Positions 1 to 9,053 of a DNA stretch of 33,230 bases are shown one piece after another. The number at the start of each line of letters is the position of its first letter. Position 1 is the first letter of the stretch. The notes under the pieces are model-generated. The model was not told the DNA's origin, did no database searches, and saw nothing but the letters and a program-made list of their open reading frames with translations. Origin of the DNA: Spirochaetia bacterium (GTDB lineage: Bacteria; Spirochaetota; Spirochaetia; Sphaerochaetales; Sphaerochaetaceae); contig RZYO01000019.1 in assembly GCA_009930325.1 (NCBI GenBank), positions 1-33,230 on the forward strand. Direction: 5' to 3'. The position numbers and the translations under genes are program-made.

Positions 1-1
1 A

Positions 2-556
2 TACTATGGTTATTTTACCCAAATGTATCCAGTAGGAAAAGAAGAAACTTCTAATAAAGCTCAAATAGCATTTAAGATTAAAGAGAGTTATGAAGATAAA
101 AAAGGTAATTCATTATTATTTGCTGAAATAGAAGTAGAGCTTTATTGGACTAATTTGATTGAAGATGCAATAACAGTAGTTAATCTATATCATGATCATG
201 CAACAAGTGAACAATATCATAGTGAAATAAAAACTGATTTAAACTTTGAAAGATTATCGTCTGGTAAATATAGAGTTAATGAAATGTTATTAGCAGCTAT
301 TACTAATGCTTATAACATTTTGAGAATAATTGGTGATATTACTTTATTAAATCAATTCTATTTACCTGAAGGAACTAAGGGTAATAAAGATAGAATTAGA
401 ATGAAAACAATATTGAGAGATATTATTTATACTAGTGCTAGATATATGAGAAAAGGAAGAAGTAAAGTGCTTCGGCTCTATAAGAAAAATCCTTGGACAG
501 AGTTATTATTACGAATTGATAAATTTATTAACATATATTTTCCACTTTTCATTTAA
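2..556 (+). CDS. IS1380-type transposase, C-terminal part (cut by window start)
   Basis: The reading frame is open to the left edge of the window, so this is the 3' part of a longer gene rather than a gene starting at the ATG at 23. The visible protein (about 184 residues, ending at 556) has the C-terminal pattern of DDE transposases of the IS1380 family: a region with a conserved acidic residue (HATSEQYHSEIKTDL, with the Glu of the catalytic triad expected here), then an ERLPSG-like segment (ERLSSGKYRVNEM), then the A-x-N-x-LR motif (ITNAYNILRII). The final ~60 residues are basic and helical. Whether the element is complete to the left cannot be seen. Its terminal inverted repeat was not identified. 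Its position beside a 5'-truncated regulator gene suggests that insertion, or a deletion linked to it, damaged that gene. The family assignment rests on motif recall, not on an alignment. Confidence 0.75.
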   Translation, partial: YYGYFTQMYPVGKEETSNKAQIAFKIKESYEDKKGNSLLFAEIEVELYWTNLIEDAITVVNLYHDHATSEQYHSEIKTDLNFERLSSGKYRVNEMLLAAITNAYNILRIIGDITLLNQFYLPEGTKGNKDRIRMKTILRDIIYTSARYMRKGRSKVLRLYKKNPWTELLLRIDKFINIYFPLFI

Positions 557-735
557 TACTCAATAAAACTAAAGATAAAACAACAGAAACAATACTTCTA
601 ATATCAATTAGAAGATTTTAGTATGACTGAAAAAAGTGATATTTGAAAAAAAATTAAAAATATTATTCTTCCTTCTATTAAAATAATGGAATAAAATATA
701 AAAATAGAAATAAGTAAACCAAATAGATAAGATAA
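557..735. other. Non-coding junction between transposase and AraC remnant
   Basis: This stretch has stops in all plus-strand frames and codes for no hydrophobic segment, so the missing first transmembrane helix of the downstream regulator is not here in another frame. Apart from the 8-bp hairpin at 595-614, I see no clear promoter, terminal repeat or small gene. The insertion-sequence end should lie here, but a matching left end is outside the window. Confidence 0.5.
595..614. repeat. 8-bp inverted repeat downstream of transposase
   Basis: CTTCTAAT (595-602) and ATTAGAAG (607-614) form a perfect 8-bp stem with a 4-nt loop, 38 bases after the transposase stop. No T-run follows, so it is a poor intrinsic terminator. 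It may be part of the insertion-sequence end or a transcript-end hairpin. Confidence 0.4.
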
Positions 736-2751
736 AATCCGTACAACAAAATAATTCACTTAAAAAATAGCCAAAAATTAGTTAGATTTATCAAAAATTA
801 TAATTTATACGGATTCAGGTTTAAAGATTTTAATGAATATATAGTCTCTATTGTTGAAAATCAATTTCAAAATTCTTTAAATTATTCAACAAGTTTAATA
901 CTAGATCCGGTAAATCAAAAAGTAATTACTGATAATTATGATTATGATGATTTGTATGATTTTTCTATAAGATTAAATTCATTTACAAAAACAAATCCCA
1001 TTGTTGATACTATTTTTATTTATTATCCAGAATTAGACATAGTAATATGCAATAATGGGGTATATTCTTTAAAAGAATATTATTTAATTGAATATGGCTA
1101 TAATAAAAGAGATTCCTTTAATACGTGGAAAAATGATATTGATAAAATAAATTCTGGATTTAGCTATGACTCTAATCAAGAGAATATAATTACATATACA
1201 AGATTATCAGATTCTAAAGATAAACAAAATAATCCCAATTTTAGACAGATTATTATTTTTAAATTTAATATTACTGGATTAACACTTGAAGATAATAAAT
1301 CTTTTGTTGATGAACTAGGTTTTTACATAGATGGAAAATTGTTTTTAATTAAAGATAATAAAACAAACCATATTAATTCATATTTAAATAATAATTCAAA
1401 GTTATTAATGAGTAATAATGAAACAAATTATAAAGATTATTTTATTTATATGAATCCCTTTGCTTTTAGCAATATGTATATGATTTCTAGTATGGATGTT
1501 ACAACTTATAATAAAAGTATGATGTTCTTTATTATTGCTTCTATTGTGACTTTATTTATTAGTTTTATTGTCTCAATTTTATATTCATTAAAAGAAAGTA
1601 AAAAAATATTTAAACCATTTAAAGATTTAGCATATAAATTATCACCTAATAAATATCCTAAAGACTCTTTACAAATCATCAATGATAAAATTAATTCATT
1701 GTTAGAAGAGGAAGATTATAAGGAAGAGCGAATAAAAACTCTTTATTATAATCTTCAATGTCTTTTCCTAAAAAATTTATTAAAAGAGAATTTAAGTGAG
1801 AAGTATTGTAATAAACTCATGAATAAGAATGAAATTGTCTTTCCTTATTCTTATTTTTATATTTTTATTTGTGATAATAAAAAAGTTAATGATCTTCTAT
1901 ATACTATCAAAGATGAATTATTTATTGATATAAATTGTCAAGTTTATCTTTCTTATCAAGAAAAGTATTTAATAGGTTTTATTAATATTGAAGAAGAGAA
2001 AAATAATCAAATAAAAATAATTGATTTTGTTCGTGATGTTTTAAGTGCTAATGATTATGATATAAATCAAATTTCATTTAAATTAAGTGATATTTGTTTA
2101 TCTTTATCAACTCTATATTTTGGATATTTACAATGTAATTATTTGTTAAATAAATCAAATGGCGTTGAATTTTATGAAGATTCAACAAAAACTATTGTTC
2201 AAGATTTAAAAGATTCTTTTGAAACTAATAATTTAAAATTATATCATAGCTGCATTGATAAAGTATTTTCTAATAACAATTATTTGCCAGCTTATTTATT
2301 AGTTAATTTAATAACTGAAATAAAACAGTATAGTGATGATTTAAATATTGATTTAGATAAAAATTTAGAAATTAATAAAGAAGTCTTTTATAATATAGAA
2401 ACAATTAAAAAAGATGTTGGTAGCTCTAAGACGGTATTAGTCGATAAAGTTAATAAGATAATAGATTCTTCATTTAGAGATGAAAATTTAGGTTTATATT
2501 ATATTAGTGATATTTTACAAGTTAGTAATACTTATATATCTACAATATATAAAGAATATTGTGGAATCGGGATTGTTCAAAAAATCAATCAAAAGCGAAT
2601 TGAGTATGCTAAACAATTATTATTAACCTCAACGATGAGTGTTAAGGAAGTCGCAATAGCTTCAGGTTTTTCAAGTGATATTTCTTTTATTAGAGTATTT
2701 AAGAAAATTGAAGCCCTCACTCCTGGAAAATTAAGAAAGAAAAATCAATAA
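736..2751 (+). pseudogene. 5'-truncated AraC-family membrane regulator
   Basis: The family has a first TM helix, a large extracellular sensing domain, a second TM helix, a cytoplasmic linker and a C-terminal AraC HTH pair. Here the frame is open from 736, but no ATG or GTG with a Shine-Dalgarno is present. The first usable codon is a TTG at 952, also without one. Translation from about 781 already reads as the end of the sensing-domain N-terminus (FNEYIVSIVENQF), so coding sequence precedes 952. The first TM helix is absent. Numbered from the TTG, a TM helix lies at about residues 190-213 and the two HTH motifs fill about 500-598, including the typical second-HTH and tail pattern VKEVAIASGFSS...TPGKLRK. 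The C-terminal half looks intact. Loss of the start next to an IS1380 transposase points to a damaged gene. It may once have controlled the sugar operon that follows. A start on an unusual codon cannot be excluded. Confidence 0.72.
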
Positions 2752-2788
2752 ATAGTTGAATAAACACCCATTTGATAAAATAATATCT

Positions 2789-2816
2789 AAATAGGGTTAA
2801 CGATAACCCTATTTTT
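2789..2816 (+). terminator. Rho-independent terminator after AraC remnant
   Basis: AAATAGGGTTA (2789-2799) and TAACCCTATTT (2804-2814) form a perfect 11-bp stem with an ACGA loop, followed by further T. It sits 38 bases after the AraC stop and separates that gene from the LacI operon. Its centre also contains the GTTA-N4-TAAC sequence seen again at 2871-2882, so it could double as an operator. Confidence 0.75.
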
Positions 2817-2836
2817 ACGACAATATATCACTGAAA

Positions 2837-2866
2837 TTGCCCATTTTTTATTGTTTCAATTAATAT
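2837..2866 (+). promoter_or_regulatory. Possible promoter of LacI-sugar operon
   Basis: TTGCCC (2837-2842) and TAATAT (2861-2866) are separated by 18 bp. Transcription would begin at about 2873, only ~12 bases before the LacI ATG, and inside the candidate operator at 2871-2882. The match to consensus is moderate. Confidence 0.3.
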
Positions 2867-2870
2867 TAAT

Positions 2871-2882
2871 GTTATCCTTAAC
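2871..2882. promoter_or_regulatory. Candidate LacI-family operator
   Basis: GTTATCCTTAAC has the palindromic form GTTA-N4-TAAC. The reverse complement of 2796-2807 (GTTATCGTTAAC) matches it at 11 of 12 bases. The two copies are 75 bp apart and flank the likely promoter of a LacI-type gene, as expected for autoregulation by looping or blocking. The element is short, so the assignment is an inference. Confidence 0.4.
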
Positions 2883-2884
2883 CC

Positions 2885-3895
2885 ATGAGTATAATATTAA
2901 AAGATATAGCTGAAGCAACAGGATTTTCTCTTAATACCGTTTCAAGAGTTTTGAGAGGGGATAAAAAAATAAGTACTAAAACAAGTGAAATTATCAAATC
3001 CAAAGCTGACGAGTTAGGATATATACCAAATGCATTAGCATCGAGTATGAGAAATTCAAAAAGTAAAATAATTGGGGTTATTTCAGTTGATTCCTCAAAC
3101 ACCTTTTTTAGTTCAGTAATAAAGGGAATTGAATATTGTGCTAGTAAAAATGGTTATCATATATTACTTGCTAATACAGAAGAATCGACAACAAAAGAAG
3201 CTGAATTAATCAGAATGTTTTTAACGCATAAAGTTGCTGGTATTATATCTATACCTATCTTTGATAATTGTCCTCAAAGAATTCAAATGTATAAGAATTT
3301 ACCAATACCATATATTTTTATTGGACGTTTTGTAGAGGGTTTAAAAAATCATAGTATTCTTCATGATGATTATTTAAGTCAAAAAGAAATAGTTTGTAAT
3401 TTGATCCAAAAAGGACATAAAAAAATTATTTATATTTCTGGCCCTGATAACGCAAGTAATTCACATATACGAAAAAAAGGATTTATTGATGCTTTTAATG
3501 AGAACGGTATTAAACTTCAAAATGAATACTTTTTAAATTCAACTGGTCATATAGAAGAAGGGTATTCTCTTATAAATAGAGTATTACATTTAGGTTTAGA
3601 ATTTTCTGCTGTTGTTTGTTTTAATGATCTTATTGCGATGGGAGTATTAAAAAGCTTATATGAAAATAGCCTTAAGGTACCAAAGGATATTGAAGTATTA
3701 GGATTTGATAATATTTATTCATCACAGTTTCTTCAACCAAGTTTAAGTACAGTTGATGTACCAAAATTTAGATTAGGAAATATTGCAATGGAAGAGTTAA
3801 TTAAACATATCAAAAATCCTTCCTTAGAATATAAATCTATTGAAATAAATACCCGAATTATATATCGAGAGACAACAAATAATAACAATAATTAG
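2885..3895 (+). CDS. LacI-family transcriptional repressor
   Basis: This 336-residue protein has full LacI/GalR length. The N-terminal HTH is at residues 5-24 (LKDIAEATGFSLNTVSRVL), the hinge helix is at about 48-57 (NALASSMRN), and a periplasmic-binding-protein-like effector domain follows (IIGVISVDSSNTFFSSVIKGIE, later the AVVCFNDLIAMG and EVLGFDN blocks typical of the family). It is the first gene of a carbohydrate ABC operon; its TAG stop lies inside the AGGAGG Shine-Dalgarno of the binding-protein gene. It probably represses this operon until a sugar or sugar-phosphate binds. The start is odd: the HTH fixes the ATG at 2885, yet no Shine-Dalgarno precedes it, which suggests a very short leader or leaderless message. 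The effector cannot be predicted. Confidence 0.93.
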   Translation: MSIILKDIAEATGFSLNTVSRVLRGDKKISTKTSEIIKSKADELGYIPNALASSMRNSKSKIIGVISVDSSNTFFSSVIKGIEYCASKNGYHILLANTEESTTKEAELIRMFLTHKVAGIISIPIFDNCPQRIQMYKNLPIPYIFIGRFVEGLKNHSILHDDYLSQKEIVCNLIQKGHKKIIYISGPDNASNSHIRKKGFIDAFNENGIKLQNEYFLNSTGHIEEGYSLINRVLHLGLEFSAVVCFNDLIAMGVLKSLYENSLKVPKDIEVLGFDNIYSSQFLQPSLSTVDVPKFRLGNIAMEELIKHIKNPSLEYKSIEINTRIIYRETTNNNNN

Positions 3896-3905
3896 GAGGT
3901 TAATT

Positions 3906-5150
3906 ATGAAAAAAGTATTAGTATTTTTACTATCTTTAGTTGTGATGTCAAATTGTATTTTTGCCCAAGGTGAAAAAGAACAAACAAAAGAAAATGGCCC
4001 TGTAGAGATTACATTCTGGTCATTATTTACAGGAGGCGATGGAGAATTCTTTGACGCAATGGTTGATGAGTTTAATAAAAGTCAAAATGAAGTAATTATG
4101 AAAAATGATACTGTAAAATTTGATAATTACTATACAAAATTAACAACAGCTCTAGCAGCTAATAATGCACCAGATTTAGTAATAGTACACAGGGGTAATA
4201 TGTTAAATTATGTCAATAATAATCAATTTGTTGCTTTAAATGATTATTTTGATAATGATACATTATCAGATTTTGTTAAAGCTCCTCTAAAAGCTTGTAC
4301 TTTTGATGGGAAAATTTATTCAATTCCTTTAGATGTTCACCCATTGGTAATGTACTATAATAAAGATATCTTAAACCAAGCTGGTGTTACTAGTATTCCT
4401 ACAAATGGAGAACAATTAATGACTGCAATGAAAATGGTTAAAGAAAAAACTGGTAATTGGGGATTATTAATTGATGAACCTTATGAATTACCTCGTACCT
4501 TTATTTCACTTATTGGTCAACAAGGTGGGTCTATCTTAAATTCAGATAATACAAAAGCAAATATTAATAATGAAAAAGGTATAAAAGCTTTATCTTATCT
4601 TCAAGATTTAGTAAATAAAGACAAATTAACTCCAAGTGAAGTTGATTATGATTCTGCAATGAATTTATTTAAATTAGGAGAAGCTGCTTTCTATATCAAT
4701 GGTGTATGGGCAACTGGTACTTTAGAACAAGAAAAAGATTTAAATTTAGGCGTTATGCCATTACCTTCTATTTTCTCTCAAAATGCTGCTTGGTCTGATT
4801 CTCACACTTTTGCTATTCCAAATCAAAAGAATATTGGAGAAGATAAAATTGAAGCTGCTGTTAAATTTATTAAATGGGCCACTGCTCATGGAGAAATGTG
4901 GGCAAAAGCTGGCCATATTCCAACTAGAGAAAGTGTTTACAAAAAAAGTGAGTTTAAGGCTTTACCATTTAGAGCTGATTATTCTGCTGCATCAAGTTTT
5001 GCAATGGACACTCCTAGAACACCTGCATGGAGTCAAATTTATAATGCAATTAATGAAAATATTCAAATTGCAGTTCGTCAGAATTTAGATCCACAAGTTA
5101 CTTTAGTTAAATTGGAAAGTGAAATAAACAACATTATTTCTACATATTAA
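3906..5150 (+). CDS. Sugar ABC transporter substrate-binding protein (family 1)
   Basis: This 414-residue extracytoplasmic binding protein of a CUT1-type carbohydrate importer has a signal peptide at residues 1-20, with cleavage predicted after IFA and the mature protein starting QGEKE. The mature N-terminus reads VEITFWSLFTGGDG, the first strand of family-1 binding proteins, followed by APDLVIVHRGNM and the IPLDVHPLVMYYNKDIL segment that usually lines the sugar site. Trp and aromatic residues near 265 and 345 fit a sugar platform. AGGAGG at 3894-3899 sits well placed before the ATG. Two permease genes follow, separated by a strong stem-loop. The ligand is unknown; the operon's hydrolase suggests an oligosaccharide or glycoside. 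There is no Cys at +1, so lipid anchoring by the usual lipobox is doubtful. Confidence 0.92.
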   Translation: MKKVLVFLLSLVVMSNCIFAQGEKEQTKENGPVEITFWSLFTGGDGEFFDAMVDEFNKSQNEVIMKNDTVKFDNYYTKLTTALAANNAPDLVIVHRGNMLNYVNNNQFVALNDYFDNDTLSDFVKAPLKACTFDGKIYSIPLDVHPLVMYYNKDILNQAGVTSIPTNGEQLMTAMKMVKEKTGNWGLLIDEPYELPRTFISLIGQQGGSILNSDNTKANINNEKGIKALSYLQDLVNKDKLTPSEVDYDSAMNLFKLGEAAFYINGVWATGTLEQEKDLNLGVMPLPSIFSQNAAWSDSHTFAIPNQKNIGEDKIEAAVKFIKWATAHGEMWAKAGHIPTRESVYKKSEFKALPFRADYSAASSFAMDTPRTPAWSQIYNAINENIQIAVRQNLDPQVTLVKLESEINNIISTY

Positions 5151-5160
5151 ATTTAGAATA

Positions 5161-5198
5161 TAGTATTCAAAAGTCTTTAATTAGATTTTTGAATACTA
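5161..5198 (+). terminator. Intercistronic stem-loop after binding-protein gene
   Basis: The arms 5161-5176 and 5183-5198 pair over 16 bp with one G-T wobble and a TTAATT loop. No proper T-run follows. The hairpin lies just after the binding-protein stop and before the permease Shine-Dalgarno. It fits partial termination or 3'-end protection, which yields more binding protein than permease. The second sugar cassette has an equivalent hairpin at 20720-20752. Confidence 0.65.
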
Positions 5199-5218
5199 AT
5201 ACAAAAGGAAATCATTGT

Positions 5219-6091
5219 ATGGCAATACCAGGAAATAACAACAGAAAAGATGGTATATTATTTTCAATTCCATTTTTAATAATTTATATAGTGTTTATGC
5301 TAGTTCCATTATTTTTTGGTTTATATATTAGTTTTAATAAGTGGAATATACTATCAGGGGCAAGCTTTAATGGAATTGATAATTATATTACATTGTTTAA
5401 AGATGCAAAGTTTATGTCATCGCTTTGGAATACTTTAAAGTTTGTTTTATTATCAACTCCACCTCTATTAATTATTGGATTTTTAATGGCTCTAGCAATA
5501 AATGGGAAATCTCCTTTTAAAGGAATTATGGAAAATGCATATTTTATTCCATACATTTTTTCTATGACGGTAATTGCCACGCTTTGGGCTTGGTTGTTTC
5601 AAAAAGATTTTGGAATAATAAATCATTATATAGAAACTTTAGGGTTTTCTCCAATTGGCTGGTTAACTAATGAAAAAGTTGCTATGCATTCTGTAGTAGT
5701 AGCAACTGTTTGGTGGACGGCAGGATTTAATATGATATTAATGAGCGCTGGTATGAAGCAAATATCAAAAGAAATATATGAAAGTGCATCTATAGATGGA
5801 GTTACTGCTTTTAGAAAAATATTTAATATTACAATACCTCTATTAAAACCAACTTTAGTTCTTTGTTTGATTTTACAAGTTATTGCTTCATTTAATATAT
5901 TTGGACAAGTTTTTGTTATGACTGGAGGCGGACCTCATGGAGCTACAAGAGTTTTAGTTCAATATATTTATGAGACAGGATTTACTTATTTCAAAATGGG
6001 CTATAGTGCTGCCATGTCATATATTTTATTTTTAATAATTATGATAATTTCATTTGTTCAATATTTATTACTGGGGAAAAATGATGAATAA
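5219..6091 (+). CDS. Sugar ABC transporter permease 1 (MalF/UgpA type)
   Basis: This 290-residue inner-membrane permease has six predicted TM helices, the first at about residues 13-36. The EAA loop that docks the ATPase is at about 188-209 (ESASIDGVTAFRKIFNITIPL), and GGPHGAT near 237 is the GGP motif common in these proteins. I place the start at ATG 5219, which has an AAAGGAA site 8 bases upstream. A longer frame would begin at TTG 5189, but that codon lies inside the right arm of the 5161-5198 hairpin and lacks a ribosome site. The protein should pair with the next permease to form the heterodimeric channel for the binding protein encoded at 3906. No ATPase gene is present in the operon. 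Confidence 0.92.
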   Translation: MAIPGNNNRKDGILFSIPFLIIYIVFMLVPLFFGLYISFNKWNILSGASFNGIDNYITLFKDAKFMSSLWNTLKFVLLSTPPLLIIGFLMALAINGKSPFKGIMENAYFIPYIFSMTVIATLWAWLFQKDFGIINHYIETLGFSPIGWLTNEKVAMHSVVVATVWWTAGFNMILMSAGMKQISKEIYESASIDGVTAFRKIFNITIPLLKPTLVLCLILQVIASFNIFGQVFVMTGGGPHGATRVLVQYIYETGFTYFKMGYSAAMSYILFLIIMIISFVQYLLLGKNDE

Positions 6092-6902
6092 TAATAAAAA
6101 AAATATAATTAGAATAATTGAGATATTTTGTATATTAATTTGGGTTTTTCCATTAGTTTGGCTTATAATTACTAGTTTAAAATTAGAAAATGAGGTAATC
6201 ACTAAAACTTTTTCTTTTTTTCCAAATCATCCAACATTTGCAAATTATATAAAAGCTTTTCAATCAACAAATATACTAAGATGGTTAATTAACTCAATAA
6301 TTGTTTCTACTTTAACAATGTTATTTACGCTAATCGCAGATGCTCCAATTGCATATGCTTTTGCGAAAATAAAATTTCCTGGTCGTGGTATTATCTTTTG
6401 GCTTGTAATGGCAGGGATGATGATTCCTCCACAAGTCTTAATTGTTCCATTGTATCTTCAATTTAATCAAATGGGATTAATAAATACTTTAGCCGCGGTT
6501 ATGTTACCAAGAATAGCATTGCCGATAGGAATTTTTATACTTAAACAGTTCTTTGAGGGTATTCCTAATGCATTGGAAGAAGCTGCATTTATTGATGGAG
6601 CTTCAAGAATTCGTATATTTACTCAAATAATTATACCACTCGGCAAATCAGCTATTGTTACTGTTGTTATTTTAAGTTTTATAAATACTTGGAATGATTT
6701 TTTGTGGCCATTAATTGTTATCAACGATACACTAAAATATACTATTACTGTTGGAATAGCAAATTTTCAAGGAACTCATGGGACAGAATATTCACTTATT
6801 ATGGCTGGGGCTGTTATCGCTTCGTTACCTCAATTTGTATTTTATTTCTTCTTTAAGAAAAATATAATTGAAGGAATTGCTATGTCAGGAATTAAAGGAT
6901 AA
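6084..6902 (+). CDS. Sugar ABC transporter permease 2 (MalG/UgpE type)
   Basis: This 272-residue permease is the second half of the channel. It shows the MalG-type layout: an N-terminal helix, AYAFAKIKFPGRGI in the cytoplasmic loop, the EAA motif (EEAAFIDGASRIRIFTQIIIPL) two-thirds along, and the terminal IIEGIAMSGIKG that is nearly invariant in this subfamily. Two ATGs lie in tandem at 6081 and 6084; GGGGA at 6073-6077 is better spaced for 6084. The start overlaps the end of permease 1 by 8 bases, indicating translational coupling. A TTG at 6054 would only prepend residues encoded inside permease 1. Confidence 0.92.
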   Translation: MNNNKKNIIRIIEIFCILIWVFPLVWLIITSLKLENEVITKTFSFFPNHPTFANYIKAFQSTNILRWLINSIIVSTLTMLFTLIADAPIAYAFAKIKFPGRGIIFWLVMAGMMIPPQVLIVPLYLQFNQMGLINTLAAVMLPRIALPIGIFILKQFFEGIPNALEEAAFIDGASRIRIFTQIIIPLGKSAIVTVVILSFINTWNDFLWPLIVINDTLKYTITVGIANFQGTHGTEYSLIMAGAVIASLPQFVFYFFFKKNIIEGIAMSGIKG

Positions 6903-6905
6903 TTT

Positions 6906-8957
6906 ATGGAAACCCTTGTGCTAGAAAATGATAGTATTCAAATTGGTTGTTCTAATAATTTTTATATTAAGAATAAACCTAAAATAATTTATAATGGGAA
7001 AAATAGCATATTAAAAGATATTAATATCAATTTAAATAAAATTAAATATTTTTTCGATTGTGGAGCAACAATTGAAGATCAAATAAATATTGAAGATAGA
7101 AATTTAATATCAATAAATAGATCTTGGTCATTAGTTAGGAGAGGAGAATATAGATTAATATCTTATTTTACTTATGATGATGAAAATTTAGAAAATCACG
7201 TAATGGTGCCTGGAATCTTATATGATGGTAATCTTCAAGGGGTGGGGTTGTTCCCTTCTTATTATGAGTCTAATATATGGTCTTTTTGTGAAACAAGAAT
7301 GAGTGTTCCTTCGTGTGCTCAATTATATAATGGTAAAAAAATATTATCTTGCAGTATATTACCGACTATTAAAAAAGAAACTTTATCAAGTGTAAGTTAT
7401 GATCGTCATGGAATAAGAATAGTAATTCCATCAAATGAGTGGCCAAAAAGTTATAAAGGGAAAAAAAATTTAGTAGATACTATTGATGATATAGCTTCTT
7501 CAATTATTGTTGAAGATCAAACAAAAATAGTAGAAAAAAAAATATTTGTATTTAATGAAAGTTCACGAGATAGATATTTATCATATAAAACCTTAATTTC
7601 ACAATTGGAACCTTTTTCAGTTTCAAGTGGTAATTACTACTCTTGGCAAACTTATTCAGTTAGAAAGTTTACTCGTTTATTAAATTTAATTAGAAAAAGT
7701 GATGACAATAAAGCCTATTTAGTTATGGGAGAGGGAAATGGTGATTTGCAAAGTCATTATAATTATACTGCTGCTTCATTTTTGGTGAAAAGTTTAGAAG
7801 CAGCCTTTCTCTTAACAAAAGAAAAAGAAATTATTCAGGATGTTACAATAGAATATAAGAAAGCTAGAGAAAAACTTGCAAAAAGATTTAATTTAAATGA
7901 TGATGAAAATTTAATGTTTGCTATTTCGAAATTAATTGGCGAATTTTTTTTAAAATTTGAAATTTCAGAGGGGGTACATCAAGATTGTTATGATCTTGAG
8001 AGAAATATATTTGGGGGTTATTTAGGTATTGGAGAGCATAATGAATTTGAAATGCAAATTAATACTAGATGTAACGGTGAGACAATGTTAAACTATGTTC
8101 TTCTATATAATTCACTAAAAAAAGAAAATATTTTAGTACCAGATTTTATCAATATAGCAAAAAGGGTTGCAAGATTTTATTGTGATAATCAACTTCATAA
8201 TGGATCTTTTGGTAGGTGGTGGACAAAAGATGGAAGGCCAATGGATATTAGCGGAACAAATGGTGTTCATATAGCAGTTTTTTTGATTGAATTATTAACA
8301 AATATTGATAAGGAAAATTGTTTATATCTAGATATTAAAACAGCTTTATATCAAGCTTATGATTATTATAATAAAATGGTTTATGAAAATAAATTTTATG
8401 GTGATACGCTTGATGCTGATTCAGTAGATAAAGAGGCTGCAGTTGTTTTATTGAGATTTTTTTTAGATTTATATGAAATAGAAAAAAACATTTGTTATTT
8501 AGAGAGTGCTAAAAAAGTAGTTAATTTCTTACTAACTTGGGTGTGGCAATTTAATAGTTTTATAGAAAGTAATTCACCACTTGGTGAGAGAAGTTTTTCA
8601 ACAAAAGGAATGAGTAGTGTTTCTGTTGCTCATAATCATTTAGATTTTTATGGTATTGCAATTAGTTATGATTTATTTAGATTACATAAATATTCAAAAG
8701 ATTCTTTTTATAAGAATCAAGGAATAATTATGGCAAAAGCTTGTTGTCAATTAATATCAAACCCTAAAGATAGATTAGATAGGGATCCTTATTTTGATGG
8801 ATGGCAGCCTGAACAAATTAATCATACAGACTGGGATTATTTTAATAATTCACAAAGAGCTAATGGAAGTTTTTATATTGATATTGCTTGGGTTACTGTT
8901 TTAGGCCTAAGTTCTTATTACAAAATAAAAAAAGAATTTGAAGAGTATTTAGTTTAA
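6906..8957 (+). CDS. Putative cytoplasmic glycoside hydrolase (alpha/alpha-toroid type)
   Basis: This 683-residue protein has no signal peptide. It begins 3 bases after the permease stop with AAGGATAA as ribosome site. The first ~230 residues read as beta-rich; the rest is helical with repeated aromatic and acidic motifs typical of six-hairpin glycosidases. Examples are NTRCNGETMLNYVLLYN, NGSFGRWWTKDGRP, YGDTLDADSVDKEA and SVAHNHLDFYGIAISYDL. Conserved-looking Asp/Glu residues in these blocks are candidate acid/base groups. I do not recognise a numbered CAZy family. As the last gene of a sugar import operon it most likely cleaves the imported oligosaccharide or glycoside in the cytoplasm. A lyase or epimerase on the same toroid fold is an alternative. 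Confidence 0.55.
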   Translation: METLVLENDSIQIGCSNNFYIKNKPKIIYNGKNSILKDININLNKIKYFFDCGATIEDQINIEDRNLISINRSWSLVRRGEYRLISYFTYDDENLENHVMVPGILYDGNLQGVGLFPSYYESNIWSFCETRMSVPSCAQLYNGKKILSCSILPTIKKETLSSVSYDRHGIRIVIPSNEWPKSYKGKKNLVDTIDDIASSIIVEDQTKIVEKKIFVFNESSRDRYLSYKTLISQLEPFSVSSGNYYSWQTYSVRKFTRLLNLIRKSDDNKAYLVMGEGNGDLQSHYNYTAASFLVKSLEAAFLLTKEKEIIQDVTIEYKKAREKLAKRFNLNDDENLMFAISKLIGEFFLKFEISEGVHQDCYDLERNIFGGYLGIGEHNEFEMQINTRCNGETMLNYVLLYNSLKKENILVPDFINIAKRVARFYCDNQLHNGSFGRWWTKDGRPMDISGTNGVHIAVFLIELLTNIDKENCLYLDIKTALYQAYDYYNKMVYENKFYGDTLDADSVDKEAAVVLLRFFLDLYEIEKNICYLESAKKVVNFLLTWVWQFNSFIESNSPLGERSFSTKGMSSVSVAHNHLDFYGIAISYDLFRLHKYSKDSFYKNQGIIMAKACCQLISNPKDRLDRDPYFDGWQPEQINHTDWDYFNNSQRANGSFYIDIAWVTVLGLSSYYKIKKEFEEYLV

Positions 8958-9053
8958 ATTATTTTAAGATAATAAATCGGACACCTATTACTTAATTAAA
9001 ATAATATGATATGCTACATAAAATTTTTATATCTAAGAAATAAGGATATTTTT

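Noticed and set aside
5189-5218. TTG start for the first permease
   Set aside because: The codon lies within the right arm of a 16-bp hairpin and lacks a ribosome site; ATG 5219 fits better.
9006-9053. Longer start for the AEC transporter at ATG 9006
   Set aside because: No ribosome site precedes it and the added residues do not fit the family; ATG 9054 has AAGGA at proper spacing.
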